The notes under the pieces are model-generated. The model made no database searches. It saw only the letters and a program-made list of their open reading frames with translations, and was not told the DNA's origin. Positions 1-11,004 of a stretch of DNA of 62,820 nucleotides are shown here, piece after piece (position 1 is the first letter of the stretch; every line of letters begins with the position of its first letter). The stretch is from Chloroflexota bacterium (GTDB lineage Bacteria; Chloroflexota; Dehalococcoidia; Lucifugimonadales; UBA826): positions 1-62,820 of the forward strand of contig QGNN01000004.1 of assembly GCA_003228105.1 (NCBI GenBank), read 5' to 3'. Made by a program: the position numbers and the translations under genes.

Positions 1-35
1 CTTGATAATGAGCCGAACCTGAAAGATGATAATAA

Positions 36-950
36 CTAGAAAATTGCTATCGGGTTTGCGGGTGAACCTGTTCCACCTTGAACATAAAGTGGATTCAGAC
101 TTAGCATAAATTCGTACCTTTCCTCTTCAGTACAAACGTTCGAAAGAGACTCTAGATACGCGTTGTCGATAAGTGCTACTCCGTAGGCAAATATCACGCC
201 GTGGACAGTCCAAGGGATTTTGTATTCATTGGGTGAGGCGTCCATCATATCCCAGCCCAAGATAGCTATGTTATTGTTTTTGACAAACGGTAGGCATGAA
301 GCGTGAAGACCGGGTCTTCCATCTGGGGTACCCCATCTACCATTATTGTCGGCAGCATATTTGTCTCGCCCACTATATACGAACACGGCATCCCCAGATT
401 TTATCTCCACATTTTGCTCTGTAGCGATGTCTTCCAATTCCCATCCATGGACCGGTTCTCTTAGTGTTACATATGGTTTGTTTCTATGTTTAGGTACATC
501 TAGTAATATTCCGCGCGTTAAGATTCCATCTTTCCATTCGTCGATGGTACCAAAATTCGCACCGCCAAATTTAATGACATCATCAGGGGTTTTACCTTCC
601 CACATTCCATTCTTATCCCAAACGTGGCATAAAGCATCTATATGAGTCGTAGCAGTGCCATGATAAAAAACACCGTAGTAATCCATTGCCGCCCCACCCT
701 CAAATGGTCTTTCCTCCTTGTACATATAATGTTGGGCAGGTCTGGGATTATCTCCTGCAGGGGTTACCGGTAACGGTCTACTTAAAGATACTGGTCTACC
801 AATTTTAGCTAGCGACACGGCTTCTAAACGTTTCTTATCCGTTATCAAGTTCATGGCCCCAGCGGAACTTTTATCGCCCCATCTACCCCAGTTTGTATCT
901 TTCAGATAAGAATCGACCTCTGATTTAGAAGGTATATTTCTCCCTGTCAT
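36..950 (-). CDS. cyclase family protein (kynurenine formamidase-like)
   Basis: ORF 304 aa; motif HGTATTHIDALCHVWD typical of the cyclase family (PF04199-like). Confidence 0.85.
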   Translation of the reverse strand: MTGRNIPSKSEVDSYLKDTNWGRWGDKSSAGAMNLITDKKRLEAVSLAKIGRPVSLSRPLPVTPAGDNPRPAQHYMYKEERPFEGGAAMDYYGVFYHGTATTHIDALCHVWDKNGMWEGKTPDDVIKFGGANFGTIDEWKDGILTRGILLDVPKHRNKPYVTLREPVHGWELEDIATEQNVEIKSGDAVFVYSGRDKYAADNNGRWGTPDGRPGLHASCLPFVKNNNIAILGWDMMDASPNEYKIPWTVHGVIFAYGVALIDNAYLESLSNVCTEEERYEFMLSLNPLYVQGGTGSPANPIAIF

Positions 951-996
951 TGCTGCGGATCCCTTTTTCGATTTGCTTTATGCAACTGAAATGTCA

Positions 997-1986
997 TTAG
1001 TCCGCTATGGTTACACCTGCCATGTCCTCCATAAAATTAGCAATAGCAGAGTGATCAGAATTGCCTTTGCCATCGTTAATAAGGGACCCTAGTATTTGCT
1101 GTACCATGGAGGTCACCATCAAAGGAACGCCGACATCTTTTCCTGTTAGTATGGCATTGTGTAGATCTTTCTGATGGAGAACTACCCTAAAGCCAGGATC
1201 GAAATTTCCTTCTAGCATCATTGGGCCTTTTGTATTCATTACGGTGCTTCCTGCCAACCCTCCCTTGATAGCTTCAAATACAACCTTAGGATCAATGCCA
1301 GATTTTTTCGCTAATACAAGTGCTTCCCCTAAAGCCGCGATATTTCCAGCGACTATAATTTGGTTTGCCAATTTTGTAGTGTTTCCTGCCCCGTACCCTC
1401 CGCAAAGAACTATGCTGCCGGACATTGCAGTTAGCATGTCATAATTCTTTTCAAAGATATCTTTTTCACCGCCTACCATAACCGCGAGTGTTCCTTCAAT
1501 AGCTCCTGTTTCACCACCACTTACTGGAGCATCTAAGAAATTCACACCTGCAATGTCGCAAGCTTGTCCTATCTTTTTTGAGGACGCCGGAGCAATCGAA
1601 CTCATATCGATCACAGTATCGCCCTTTGAGGCCCCTTCTAATACACCACCTGGTCCCAGAATCGCAGCCTCTGATTGAGGAGAGTCAGGGACCATTGTTA
1701 TGATTATGGGAGTTTTAGATGCTACTTCAGCTGCGGAAGACGCAGGGGTAGCACCTTCAGTGGCCATTTCTTCGACTGATTCAGCGACTATGTCATAAAC
1801 AGTCACAGAGTAGTCTGCTTTTATTAAGTTTTTTACCATGGGCTTTCCCATGATTCCTAATCCAACAAAACCTATTTCACCTCGTGTCATTTTTGACGAC
1901 TCCTTCTGTATAGTTGGTTCCTCTAAAATCAGAGACAAACGCGTGTCTTTAAATTTGCTGTCCTTTGTTTTCACGGACACCCCCAA
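997..1986 (-). CDS. NAD(P)-dependent 3-hydroxyisobutyrate / 2-hydroxy-3-oxopropionate (tartronate semialdehyde) reductase family
   Basis: Rossmann motif [31 protein letters not shown]; true start probably the internal M before [11 protein letters not shown]. Confidence 0.85.
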   Translation of the reverse strand: MGVSVKTKDSKFKDTRLSLILEEPTIQKESSKMTRGEIGFVGLGIMGKPMVKNLIKADYSVTVYDIVAESVEEMATEGATPASSAAEVASKTPIIITMVPDSPQSEAAILGPGGVLEGASKGDTVIDMSSIAPASSKKIGQACDIAGVNFLDAPVSGGETGAIEGTLAVMVGGEKDIFEKNYDMLTAMSGSIVLCGGYGAGNTTKLANQIIVAGNIAALGEALVLAKKSGIDPKVVFEAIKGGLAGSTVMNTKGPMMLEGNFDPGFRVVLHQKDLHNAILTGKDVGVPLMVTSMVQQILGSLINDGKGNSDHSAIANFMEDMAGVTIAD

Positions 1987-2141
1987 TTATAGACTTAGAT
2001 GGCACTCGGTCAACATTAGGTTGGGGAATGGATACTGTTCACAATATATGCCCTTGCTTTATAACTGCAAATAATGGTTCTCTGTTACTATTCCGAGGTA
2101 ATTTTAATCATTGATTAATTAACAAAAACGAGAGACAAAAA

Positions 2142-2834
2142 ATGTCTAAAGCAACCCAAAATGAAGTTGATGCTGTTGCTGGTATGCAAACCTGCGCCGT
2201 GTCTAATGCTATTGAAAATTTAAATATCAGATCGAGAACCGATGGGTTCATGACTCCTGATATAAAAAGTATGTTTCCAGATATGGGGTCTATGGCGGGT
2301 TTCGCAGTTACCGCGGTTATTAAAGCCTCCACTCCGCCTTCAGACAATATGAATTATTCTCGAGTGGAATGGGTGGATGAGATATTTAAGATTCCAGGCC
2401 CAAGAGTTATTGTAATGAAATATTTAGATCACCCATTTGTAATCGGATCTTTTTGGGGTGAAGTGCAAAGCGCTATACACAGTTCTTTAAATTGTGTGGG
2501 AGTTGTGATTGATGGAGGGGTAAGAGATTTGGATGAAATGCAGGAGATGAGGTTTAATGCCTTTGCAAGTACAGCATTGGCTTCTAGAGCGAATGTACAT
2601 TTGGTTGAAGCTAACATACCGGTTACGGTAGGAGGAGTTACTGTCAATCCTGGTGATTTGTTGCTTGGGGATAAGCATGGAGTGATTAGTATTCCCAAAG
2701 ATATAGTTAAGGATTTGCCGGCCGCAATAGCTAAAGTAGAGGCAGGTGAAAAAGAGATTATAGATGTTTGCAAATTCCAAGATTTTTCCCCTGAAAAGCT
2801 TAAAGATATACTTCGGGAAAGGTATGGTGGTTAG
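2142..2834 (+). CDS. RraA family protein (HMG/CHA aldolase-like, demethylmenaquinone methyltransferase-like)
   Basis: ORF 230 aa; VIDGGVRDLDEM and NPGDLLLGDKHGVISIP signatures. Confidence 0.85.
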   Translation: MSKATQNEVDAVAGMQTCAVSNAIENLNIRSRTDGFMTPDIKSMFPDMGSMAGFAVTAVIKASTPPSDNMNYSRVEWVDEIFKIPGPRVIVMKYLDHPFVIGSFWGEVQSAIHSSLNCVGVVIDGGVRDLDEMQEMRFNAFASTALASRANVHLVEANIPVTVGGVTVNPGDLLLGDKHGVISIPKDIVKDLPAAIAKVEAGEKEIIDVCKFQDFSPEKLKDILRERYGG

Positions 2835-2843
2835 TTAAATTAA

Positions 2844-3839
2844 TTGAAGGGAGATTTTATGACTTCAACAAAAGTAGTATTCCTGACTGATATAGGGGAA
2901 AGTTTAATACATGAGGTGGTCTCTTATAGTCCTTCTGATTTTGAAATTGTGATTTTGGATAAGTCCACTACGGAAGAACAACGCATAAATGAGGTTCGTG
3001 ACGCAGATTTCCTGTTATGTTATAGACAAAATCCTTCAGATGCTGTTATCGAGGCTTTGGAAAAATGTCGGCTTGTACAACTTTTGCAAGCTGGATATGA
3101 CAGCATGAACCTTGACCTTCTTTCAGAGTTAGAAATTCCTTGCGCTAATAACGGAGGAGCTAACTCATGGGCAGTTGCTGATCAAGCAGTGCTTTTGATG
3201 TTGGCGATATACAAAAGACTTTTAGAAAGTGATAAATCAACTAAGGCAGGCCGTTGGGCTGCACCAATAACTGGTGAAAACACTTTTGAGATGGCTAACA
3301 AGAAGGTCGGGATTTTGGGTATCGGTAATATAGGCAAACAGGTGGCTAAAAGGGTTCAGGGGTTTGACGCTGAAGTTCAATATTTTGATATTTACCCACT
3401 TGATTACAAAACCGCAACGGAATTAAATCTCACTTATGTAAGCCTGGATGAACTTTTCGAAACTTCAGATATATTTACCTGCCATACCCCTCTTACAAGT
3501 AACACTAGGCATATTGTTAATTCGGATTCCCTTCACACCATGAAATCTACGGCTATTTTGATCAATACTTCTCGGGGGCCTGTGGTGGATGAAAAAGCTT
3601 TGATTAATGCTTTGAAGCAAGGGACTATCGCAGCGGCGGGATTAGACGTTTTTGAAAAAGAGCCGGTGGACCCACAAAATCCCCTACTAAGGATGGGTAA
3701 TGTTGTTGCCACGCCCCACATGGCTGGTACAACCTGGGACACATGGGCAAGAAGAGCTAAATTTGCTTTTGGGAATATGGAGAGGGTAAGACAGGGAGAG
3801 GCTCCACAGGCAGTGGTTAGAAATTTCGATTCCAGCTGA
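2844..3839 (+). CDS. D-2-hydroxyacid dehydrogenase
   Basis: GILGIGNIGKQVAKRVQGF, INTSRGPVVDEKALINAL, ATPHMAGTTWDT; start likely at MTSTKVV (2859). Confidence 0.88.
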   Translation: MKGDFMTSTKVVFLTDIGESLIHEVVSYSPSDFEIVILDKSTTEEQRINEVRDADFLLCYRQNPSDAVIEALEKCRLVQLLQAGYDSMNLDLLSELEIPCANNGGANSWAVADQAVLLMLAIYKRLLESDKSTKAGRWAAPITGENTFEMANKKVGILGIGNIGKQVAKRVQGFDAEVQYFDIYPLDYKTATELNLTYVSLDELFETSDIFTCHTPLTSNTRHIVNSDSLHTMKSTAILINTSRGPVVDEKALINALKQGTIAAAGLDVFEKEPVDPQNPLLRMGNVVATPHMAGTTWDTWARRAKFAFGNMERVRQGEAPQAVVRNFDSS

Positions 3840-3861
3840 ACCAATTCGGTTAGAGGATAAA

Positions 3862-4923
3862 ATGATGGGACAGGCTGTGAGACTCCGACTCGAAAAGAAC
3901 GAGGAAAGTTTGAACCTTCATGCCTGCCGCTCAGCCAATTCTCGAGGTAGGAAGAAAAGAGAAAGTGCTAGCCCAATAAGGACCGAATTTCAAAGGGACC
4001 GTGATCGAATACTTCATTCCAAGGCATTTCGAAGAATGAAGCATAAGACTCAAGTTTTTATATCACCCGTAGGCGATCATTTTGTTACTAGACTCACCCA
4101 CACTTTGGAGGTTGCTCAGATCGCTAGAACTATAGCCAGGGCTTTGAATTTAAATGAAGACTTAACAGAGGCAATAGGTTTGGGTCATGATATGGGCCAT
4201 ACTCCCTTTGGCCACATAGGGGAAGATGAATTAGGTAAATTGAGCCCTTTGGGATTTAGGCATAATATCCAGAGTGTCCGACTTGTGGAGAAATTAGAAA
4301 AAAATGGCAAAGGATTAAATCTCACAGAGGAGGTAAAGGAGGGGATACTTCATCATTCGAAACCCAAAGGGGATTTTATGTCCCCAACCCTGGTTGAAGG
4401 TATTGGCCTTGAGGCCCAGGTGATAAGGATTTCTGATGCCATTGCATATCTAAACCATGATTTAGGTGATGCTTTTAGGGCTGGGGTTTTAACGGAAGTT
4501 GACTTGCCTCATGAAACCAAGGAGTTTTTAGGGAGAAGACACTCTGAACGGGTGGATCGCATGGTTATGGACATAGTTTGTACCTCTAGTAGTTTATTGG
4601 AAGATACCTCATTAACTTCCCGTCCAATAATTTCGATGAGCAGATCAATGCGAGATGCTACAAATGATCTTCGTGATTTTATGTTTGAGAGGGTATATAT
4701 GCCCGTAGATTCGGGTCCAGAAGGTAAATCTGCGAGGTTGATCATTAATGTTCTTTACGAGGCATTGAATAATAACCATGATCTAATTCCAAATGAATTT
4801 TTAGAAATAGGGGAGACCATTGATCATGCAATTGTGGATTATATTTCTGGGATGACTGATGGCTTTGCGATTCGGATTGCGGAGTCACTATCCCCTGGAG
4901 TTGGACATGTTTTCGCGAGTTAA
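3862..4923 (+). CDS. dgt: deoxyguanosinetriphosphate triphosphohydrolase-like protein
   Basis: RTEFQRDRDRILHSKAFRRMKHKTQVF, HTLEVAQIARTIARAL, GHDMGHTPFGHIGE. Confidence 0.92.
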   Translation: MMGQAVRLRLEKNEESLNLHACRSANSRGRKKRESASPIRTEFQRDRDRILHSKAFRRMKHKTQVFISPVGDHFVTRLTHTLEVAQIARTIARALNLNEDLTEAIGLGHDMGHTPFGHIGEDELGKLSPLGFRHNIQSVRLVEKLEKNGKGLNLTEEVKEGILHHSKPKGDFMSPTLVEGIGLEAQVIRISDAIAYLNHDLGDAFRAGVLTEVDLPHETKEFLGRRHSERVDRMVMDIVCTSSSLLEDTSLTSRPIISMSRSMRDATNDLRDFMFERVYMPVDSGPEGKSARLIINVLYEALNNNHDLIPNEFLEIGETIDHAIVDYISGMTDGFAIRIAESLSPGVGHVFAS

Positions 4924-4950
4924 ATTAATAACTATTGTTATAATCCCAAA

Positions 4951-5217
4951 ATGACTGAAGCGACTAATTCCATCGATAGATTAAAAACCAGATTGGTTTT
5001 TAGGAATATTGACCATATACAAGAACATTTAGAAGCCATGCAAAGAGACCCGCATGGTTTGGAGTACAGACCCTGGAAACTTGAGGTGGATAACATATGG
5101 AAAAAAATATTTTCGGATATAAACGAGATGTCGGAGGAGGCCCAGAAGATGGTTCTGGATTCAATGAAGGAGATATGGGTTAGTTATATTACTCATTACG
5201 GTGCTGTTGAAAGTTAA
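4951..5217 (+). CDS. hypothetical protein (88 aa) between dgt and dnaG
   Basis: ORF same strand, tightly packed within dgt-dnaG-rpoD cluster. Confidence 0.6.
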   Translation: MTEATNSIDRLKTRLVFRNIDHIQEHLEAMQRDPHGLEYRPWKLEVDNIWKKIFSDINEMSEEAQKMVLDSMKEIWVSYITHYGAVES

Positions 5218-5237
5218 ATCAGAAGGAGTGTTTCGGA

Positions 5238-5579
5238 ATGTCATTGAGTTTTAACCCTAACTTGGACCAAGCTAGGAGGCGTTCTGAATTAGCACATAGA
5301 GTCTTGGTTAAACTGAAAACCTTGGGTTTATCTGATGATCAGGATGGTGCACTCGCTACATTGTGCACCGACATAGGAGATTTGTGGAGTTCTCAGTTGG
5401 TTTTTCTTGAAATTCTTAATAGATTTTTGGAAAAATCGGATAATTGGGATTCCATTGGAGATGATTTGGTTGATATGTTGTCCAACGTAGAACATATCTC
5501 GTGGCATATAGATAGCTTAAAAAAACCACTGGAAACACTCGCCCAATATTCATATTCCGAATCAAAAAATACCCAATAG
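5238..5579 (+). CDS. hypothetical protein (113 aa) between dgt and dnaG
   Basis: ORF preceded by AGAAGGAG Shine-Dalgarno-like sequence; within operon. Confidence 0.65.
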   Translation: MSLSFNPNLDQARRRSELAHRVLVKLKTLGLSDDQDGALATLCTDIGDLWSSQLVFLEILNRFLEKSDNWDSIGDDLVDMLSNVEHISWHIDSLKKPLETLAQYSYSESKNTQ

Positions 5580-5587
5580 TATTTATT

Positions 5588-7381
5588 ATGAGTGAAATAG
5601 ACGAAATAAAATCAAGACTAGATGTCGTTGATATTGTGTCTGAAAAGGTTCAGTTACAGCGTGCAGGCAGGAATTATAAAGCTAACTGTCCTTTTCATAG
5701 TGAGAAAACCCCATCTTTCATAGTGGACCCAGGGAGGCAATCTTGGAGATGTTTCGGATCATGTGGTGTCGGAGGAGACATTTTTAGCTTTGTTATGAAG
5801 ACTGAAAATATGGAGTTTTCTGATGCTTTAAGAATGCTTGCTCAGCGCACCGGAGTTGAACTACGCGGATATAAAAAGAACGAATCAAAGGACTCTTATT
5901 TTGAGATCAATAAGATAGCCTTGGATTTTTATAAAGATGCTCTTTTGACGGATGAAGCCCACTCTGCACGTATCTATCTTAAGTCAAGAGGTGTAGATCA
6001 AGCCTCGATTGAAAACTTCGGGCTTGGCTACAGTCCTCGAGGTCGAGATTCCCTTAAGTCTCACCTATTGTTCCATGATGTGGATCTGGGAAACGCGGTT
6101 GAATGCGGGTTATTAAATAAATTTGAGGATGGAACCACCAGAGATTTCTTCTGGGGCCGGTTGATGTTCCCAATATTTGATAGGTCAGGAAGGCCGGCTG
6201 GGTTTGGGGCGCGTTCTATGGACGACTCAATGCCGAAGTACATAAATACCGCAGCTACCCCAGTATTTGACAAAAGAAGCACTTTGTATGGGTTCCATAT
6301 GGCTAGAGAGGCGATTAGAGATAGTGATATAGGTGTAATTGTTGAAGGTTATATGGACGTAATTGCGGCCCATGAATATGGCTATAAAAATGTGGTGGCA
6401 AGTATGGGAACAGCTTTGACTGCAGAGCAAGTCAGTCAGCTTAAAAACTTGGCTTCTACCTTTGTATTGGCTCTTGATCAAGATGTGGCGGGTCAAGAAG
6501 CTACCTTACGAAGTTTGGAATCCGCCTGGCAAATCTTTGGAGATTCTAGTAAAAGGTCGCGCGACCCTTTGTTTGCGGGAAACCCGACAAAAATTAATGT
6601 TGTTTCATTGCCGGAGGGGAAAGACCCAGATGAATTTATTCGTTCAGAAGGGTCTGATTGGGAAATGGTTGTAAATGAAGCCTTACCACTTATGGAATAT
6701 CTAATTCCAGTTGTGTCAGGGCGATTTGATTTAGATGGTCCGGGTGGTAAGGGCCGGGTAGTTGAATCTCTTGCTCCGATTCTTAGGTTATTAGATCCCT
6801 TTGATCGTGAAAAATATATTGGTATGTTATCGGAACAATTATCTACATCAGCCGATACTGTAAAAACTGCCTTAAAGCAGGTTCGAAGAGGATTCAATCA
6901 AAGGGATCGCAATGTTAGAGAAAATCAATACGAAAAATTTGAAGACCGAAAGCCAGTACATAACAACTACAAACTTGATGAATATACGTTGTCACTGATA
7001 ATCAACCGACCAGAATTGAAAGAGGTTGCCGTTGAATTAAACGCAGAGTGTTTTGCCAGGACTGAGGATAGAGAAATTTATCTTAGATGGTTAAACCTTG
7101 ACCCAAATGAATCTCTAATTAAATTATTGGACCCAGTTCTTGAGGAAAGGTTTTCCAGCATACAAAGTTATACTATGATTCCTTCAAGTAATGCAGATAC
7201 ATTGATAGATTTTGATACGTGTACCAAAAGACTGGAAAGAAGAAGATTGCAGCTTTATAGAGCGGACCTAATTCAATCGCAAGACACTGATTCTCCTCCT
7301 ACAATCGACCTTCAAAATGAACTAGGTGGTTTGGATAGGCAAATATTGGAGACTTATAAAGGGGATAAAGAGGGGAATTGA
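5588..7381 (+). CDS. dnaG: DNA primase
   Basis: Zn-finger CPFHSEKTPSFIV...CFGSCGVGGDIFSF; TOPRIM VIVEGYMDVIAAHEYG. Confidence 0.96.
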   Translation: MSEIDEIKSRLDVVDIVSEKVQLQRAGRNYKANCPFHSEKTPSFIVDPGRQSWRCFGSCGVGGDIFSFVMKTENMEFSDALRMLAQRTGVELRGYKKNESKDSYFEINKIALDFYKDALLTDEAHSARIYLKSRGVDQASIENFGLGYSPRGRDSLKSHLLFHDVDLGNAVECGLLNKFEDGTTRDFFWGRLMFPIFDRSGRPAGFGARSMDDSMPKYINTAATPVFDKRSTLYGFHMAREAIRDSDIGVIVEGYMDVIAAHEYGYKNVVASMGTALTAEQVSQLKNLASTFVLALDQDVAGQEATLRSLESAWQIFGDSSKRSRDPLFAGNPTKINVVSLPEGKDPDEFIRSEGSDWEMVVNEALPLMEYLIPVVSGRFDLDGPGGKGRVVESLAPILRLLDPFDREKYIGMLSEQLSTSADTVKTALKQVRRGFNQRDRNVRENQYEKFEDRKPVHNNYKLDEYTLSLIINRPELKEVAVELNAECFARTEDREIYLRWLNLDPNESLIKLLDPVLEERFSSIQSYTMIPSSNADTLIDFDTCTKRLERRRLQLYRADLIQSQDTDSPPTIDLQNELGGLDRQILETYKGDKEGN

Positions 7382-7471
7382 GCGGTATTTTTGGTAAAAT
7401 GTATCCTGACAATGTATTGGGATAACCTGAAATTTTTTTAACCTGCGGTAACATTTGGAAAGGAGAAGGGA

Positions 7472-9079
7472 ATGACTACTGATGGAATTCAGCATGTGGG
7501 AGGAGAGGCAGATCTTATAGATGGTGCTTTGAGAGGAAGTCGATCAAAAGAGGATGGATATAGGGCTGATGAGGAAGAGCAGGAAGAACAGGATGATTTA
7601 CGAGAAGATGAGGACGATGATGAGGACGATGATGAGGATTCAACAGTTCTTGAACTGGGTATGGATGCACGTTCGGCACGACGAGATGTGGAGGAGGATG
7701 ACGACGCCCCCCCATCCCTTGAAGATTTGAAAGCTAAGGCTGCTCGTGAATGGGAAAAAGAAATTGGAAGTACAGACATAATTGATGATCCTGTCCGTAT
7801 GTACCTTAGGGAAATAGGTCGGGTTGATCTTTTGAAGGCCCCTCAAGAAAGAGATTTGGCTCGAAAATTTGAAGGTAAACGATTTGTAGAAAATAAAGAA
7901 GTGACTTTGTCTTTAGAAGAGAACATCTTACCAAAAGCAAGAGATATCGTCGTAGATATGCTTAAGACTGTTGTTGCTAGTGAAGATATCATAAAGGCAA
8001 TTCTTACCTCAAAAGAGGTTGCGTATGACGGAACATTGCCTGATTTAATGGCGAACCCAGACGTTAGAGAAGCCATTGATGGTATTTTTCAGGATGAGCT
8101 ACTCGAACAAATTTCTGCGATTCTGTCGGAATTGAAAGATCAAGATCCACCTGAGACTGATGTATTGAAGGAGATGATCAAACAGGCTTCGATAAATACT
8201 AGATTGCTACCTGACGATATATTCAAAGTAATTGATGGTAGACCTACAATGGATCAATTAAGGGAAATAGTTGCTGATGATTCCATTGTGGATAAGATGC
8301 AGCCATACGAACTTCTGTTTAGACAGCATATGGAACGTATAAAACAAAGAGGTGATGATGCTCAACAGCACCTTTCAGAAGCCAATCTGAGATTGGTAGT
8401 GAGTGTGGCAAAAAAATATATTGGCCGTGGAATGTCCCTTCTTGATCTGATACAGGAAGGAAATATAGGACTTATTAGAGCTGTAGAGAAATTTGATTAC
8501 AGGAAAGGTTACAAATTCAGCACATATGCTACTTGGTGGATTAGACAAGCCATCACTCGCGCGATTGCGGATCAAGCTCGGACCATACGTATTCCAGTAC
8601 ATATGGTGGAAACTATAAATAAATTACTTCGGGTAACAAGAAGATTAGTTCAAGAGTATGGGAGAGAACCGACCAGTGAAGAAATCGGTCGCGAAATGGA
8701 GATTGCTCCAGATAAGGTTAGGGAGATACTAAAAATATCTCAGGAACCTGTTTCATTAGAAACACCTATTGGAGAAGAAGAGGATAGCCATTTGGGTGAT
8801 TTTATTCCTGATACGGCAGCCTTAGCGCCAGTAGAGGCAGCCTCTTACCAGCTTCTTCGAGAACAGGTTATTGATGTGCTGGACACCCTTAATGACAGAG
8901 AAGCAAGAGTTTTGGAACTTAGATTTGGGTTGGAAGATGGTAGAAGTAGAACTCTTGAAGAAGTTGGTAAGGACTTCGGTGTAACTAGGGAGAGAATTCG
9001 ACAAATAGAAGCAAAAGCCCTTCGTAAACTGCGCCATCCTAATAGATCCAAAAAACTGAGAGATTTTCTAGAAAACTAA
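7472..9079 (+). CDS. rpoD: RNA polymerase primary sigma factor RpoD/SigA
   Basis: Region 2 [47 protein letters not shown] and region 4 [20 protein letters not shown]. Confidence 0.97.
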   Translation: MTTDGIQHVGGEADLIDGALRGSRSKEDGYRADEEEQEEQDDLREDEDDDEDDDEDSTVLELGMDARSARRDVEEDDDAPPSLEDLKAKAAREWEKEIGSTDIIDDPVRMYLREIGRVDLLKAPQERDLARKFEGKRFVENKEVTLSLEENILPKARDIVVDMLKTVVASEDIIKAILTSKEVAYDGTLPDLMANPDVREAIDGIFQDELLEQISAILSELKDQDPPETDVLKEMIKQASINTRLLPDDIFKVIDGRPTMDQLREIVADDSIVDKMQPYELLFRQHMERIKQRGDDAQQHLSEANLRLVVSVAKKYIGRGMSLLDLIQEGNIGLIRAVEKFDYRKGYKFSTYATWWIRQAITRAIADQARTIRIPVHMVETINKLLRVTRRLVQEYGREPTSEEIGREMEIAPDKVREILKISQEPVSLETPIGEEEDSHLGDFIPDTAALAPVEAASYQLLREQVIDVLDTLNDREARVLELRFGLEDGRSRTLEEVGKDFGVTRERIRQIEAKALRKLRHPNRSKKLRDFLEN

Positions 9080-10210
9080 ATGTCGCTTGGGACAACTAAG
9101 GCTAACACTGACACCCATTCCCACGTGGTAAATAACCGCGATGACGCCCCAACTGTTGCGGTGATAAAGACAAGTCCTGCAACTGTGGCTACTGATATTG
9201 GGTCCGCTATGCGCCTTGCAAAATACAATTCTCAATTGGCGCCCGATGTTGCTACCCTTTTAAAAATAAACATATCATGGCAGCACTATTACCCTGCCTG
9301 CTCTACCTCTCCTTGGCAATTAGATGGAGTTATAAAAACGCTAAAGGAAGATGGATTTAAAGATTTAATTCCCACTCACAATGGAACTGTTGTAGTGGAT
9401 GCCCGGGAGGGTGAAGTTAACAACAAGCATGATGTGGTTGTGAGGCGGCATGGCTTGGAAAGTGTACATCTTGAAGATGTTGAGTGGGTGCCTCTCCATT
9501 TTTCGGACGATTTTCTAGTTTTGGACCAAATTTATCCTGATGGCATAAATATACCTAAATTTCTGATTGATAAGAATGTGATTCATCTTCCAACTATGAA
9601 AACTCATGTTTTTACTACTATTACGGGAGCGATGAAGAATGCATTTGGAGGATTACTAAATTTCCAAAGACACTGGACTCACTCTGTAATACATGAAACC
9701 TTGGTTGATTTATTGAGGATACAAAAAAAAATTCATCCAGGTATTTTTGCTTTAATGGACGGTACTTTTGCGGGTTCGGGGCCAGGACCTCGGGCCATGC
9801 AATGGCATGAAAAAAACGTTTTATTAGCAGGGTCTGACCAAGTTGCTGTGGATGCAGTTGCTGCGAAAATGATGGGATTTGATCCTATGGACATAGATTT
9901 TATTAGGATAGCGGATGAACAAGGACTTGGGTGTGGCCAAATCTCTAAAATAAACATTGTTGGAGAAGATATATCTGGTGTGAATTGGGAATTTCAAAGT
10001 GGAAATACGTTAGCCAGTAAAGGTCAAAAAATGATTTATTGGGGGAATTTGAAACCACTTGAAAACATGTTATTGAGGTCCAAATTAACCCCTTTAGCCT
10101 ATCTCGCTTCCAATATATATCACAATGAATATTGGTTGCGATTCAAGGGAAAAAAACGTATAAACACAGCGATGAAGACCCAATGGGGGCGCCATTTCTT
10201 AGATTTTTAA
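9080..10210 (+). CDS. DUF362 domain-containing protein
   Basis: ORF 376 aa; KTHVFTTITGAMKNAFGG and LAGSDQVAVDAVAAKMMGFDP pattern typical of DUF362. Confidence 0.75.
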   Translation: MSLGTTKANTDTHSHVVNNRDDAPTVAVIKTSPATVATDIGSAMRLAKYNSQLAPDVATLLKINISWQHYYPACSTSPWQLDGVIKTLKEDGFKDLIPTHNGTVVVDAREGEVNNKHDVVVRRHGLESVHLEDVEWVPLHFSDDFLVLDQIYPDGINIPKFLIDKNVIHLPTMKTHVFTTITGAMKNAFGGLLNFQRHWTHSVIHETLVDLLRIQKKIHPGIFALMDGTFAGSGPGPRAMQWHEKNVLLAGSDQVAVDAVAAKMMGFDPMDIDFIRIADEQGLGCGQISKINIVGEDISGVNWEFQSGNTLASKGQKMIYWGNLKPLENMLLRSKLTPLAYLASNIYHNEYWLRFKGKKRINTAMKTQWGRHFLDF

Positions 10211-10252
10211 CCCAGTTAAAACGCCTGGGTATACTATCTATCCTGACCCGTC

Positions 10253-10891
10253 CTAAGATTCTTTAGCTTCTTCACCGGCGACCTTGACTTCAGTCTCATC
10301 ACCTTCCCCGCCTTCAGACTCTATCCTCTCTACTCTCGGAGCTACAACGGTAGCCACCATTTCCGATGCTTCGTTGATCACATTTACTCCTTCATCCACC
10401 TCTATGTCGCTAACATAGAAATTTATTTCAAAGTCCACCAATAATTCGGCTTGCAAAGTAATCGTCTTCGGTATTTCCAGAGGTAGGGCTTCTACCGTTA
10501 GCGCCAGTAGCGGTTGCAGTAGGGTGCCTCCCATCGTTCGTACTGCTGGAGAGGTGCCTACGACAGATATAGGTACTTGCGCCCGCACTGATTTTCCAAC
10601 TTGTACTTTCATAAAATCTACATGTAAAATTTTATTGGTTACAGGATGATACTGTACCTCTCTTATGAAGCAGAGGTTGTCTTGATCTCCTTCATCCACA
10701 TTGACAGTAACCGGTATGTTGGTACCGGCATCAGTTATAACACGGTCTAGAATTTTTGAATCGCATTGAAGGGGACTGGATTCTATTTCTGGACCATACA
10801 TATGAATGGGGGTTACCCCATTGTTTCTGAGTTCAGATACTTTTTTCCCAGTAACTTCTCTTTTATTTACACTTAAATTCAGATTATCCAC
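10253..10891 (-). CDS. rplY: 50S ribosomal protein L25/general stress protein Ctc
   Basis: L25 N-domain NKREVTGKKVSELRNNGVTPIHMYG, HVDFMKV plus acidic TL5/Ctc C-terminal domain. Confidence 0.9.
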   Translation of the reverse strand: MDNLNLSVNKREVTGKKVSELRNNGVTPIHMYGPEIESSPLQCDSKILDRVITDAGTNIPVTVNVDEGDQDNLCFIREVQYHPVTNKILHVDFMKVQVGKSVRAQVPISVVGTSPAVRTMGGTLLQPLLALTVEALPLEIPKTITLQAELLVDFEINFYVSDIEVDEGVNVINEASEMVATVVAPRVERIESEGGEGDETEVKVAGEEAKES

Positions 10892-11004
10892 CTGGAAAAG
10901 CTCCTGTATTAACGTAGTCGCAGTAAAAAGCCTAATGTTTTAAATTATTTGTAACCTATAAATTTTAGCATAGGAAAAGTTTCTCATCATTCCCTGTATG
11001 TTGT

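Noticed and set aside
7489-7779. Minus-strand ORF with long poly-Ser tract
   Set aside because: Antisense shadow of the acidic GAT/GAG repeat in rpoD; no independent coding evidence.
10211-10240. Hairpin ACCCAG..CTGGGT between convergent DUF362 and rplY genes
   Set aside because: Only a 6-bp stem without a T-run; not enough to call a terminator.
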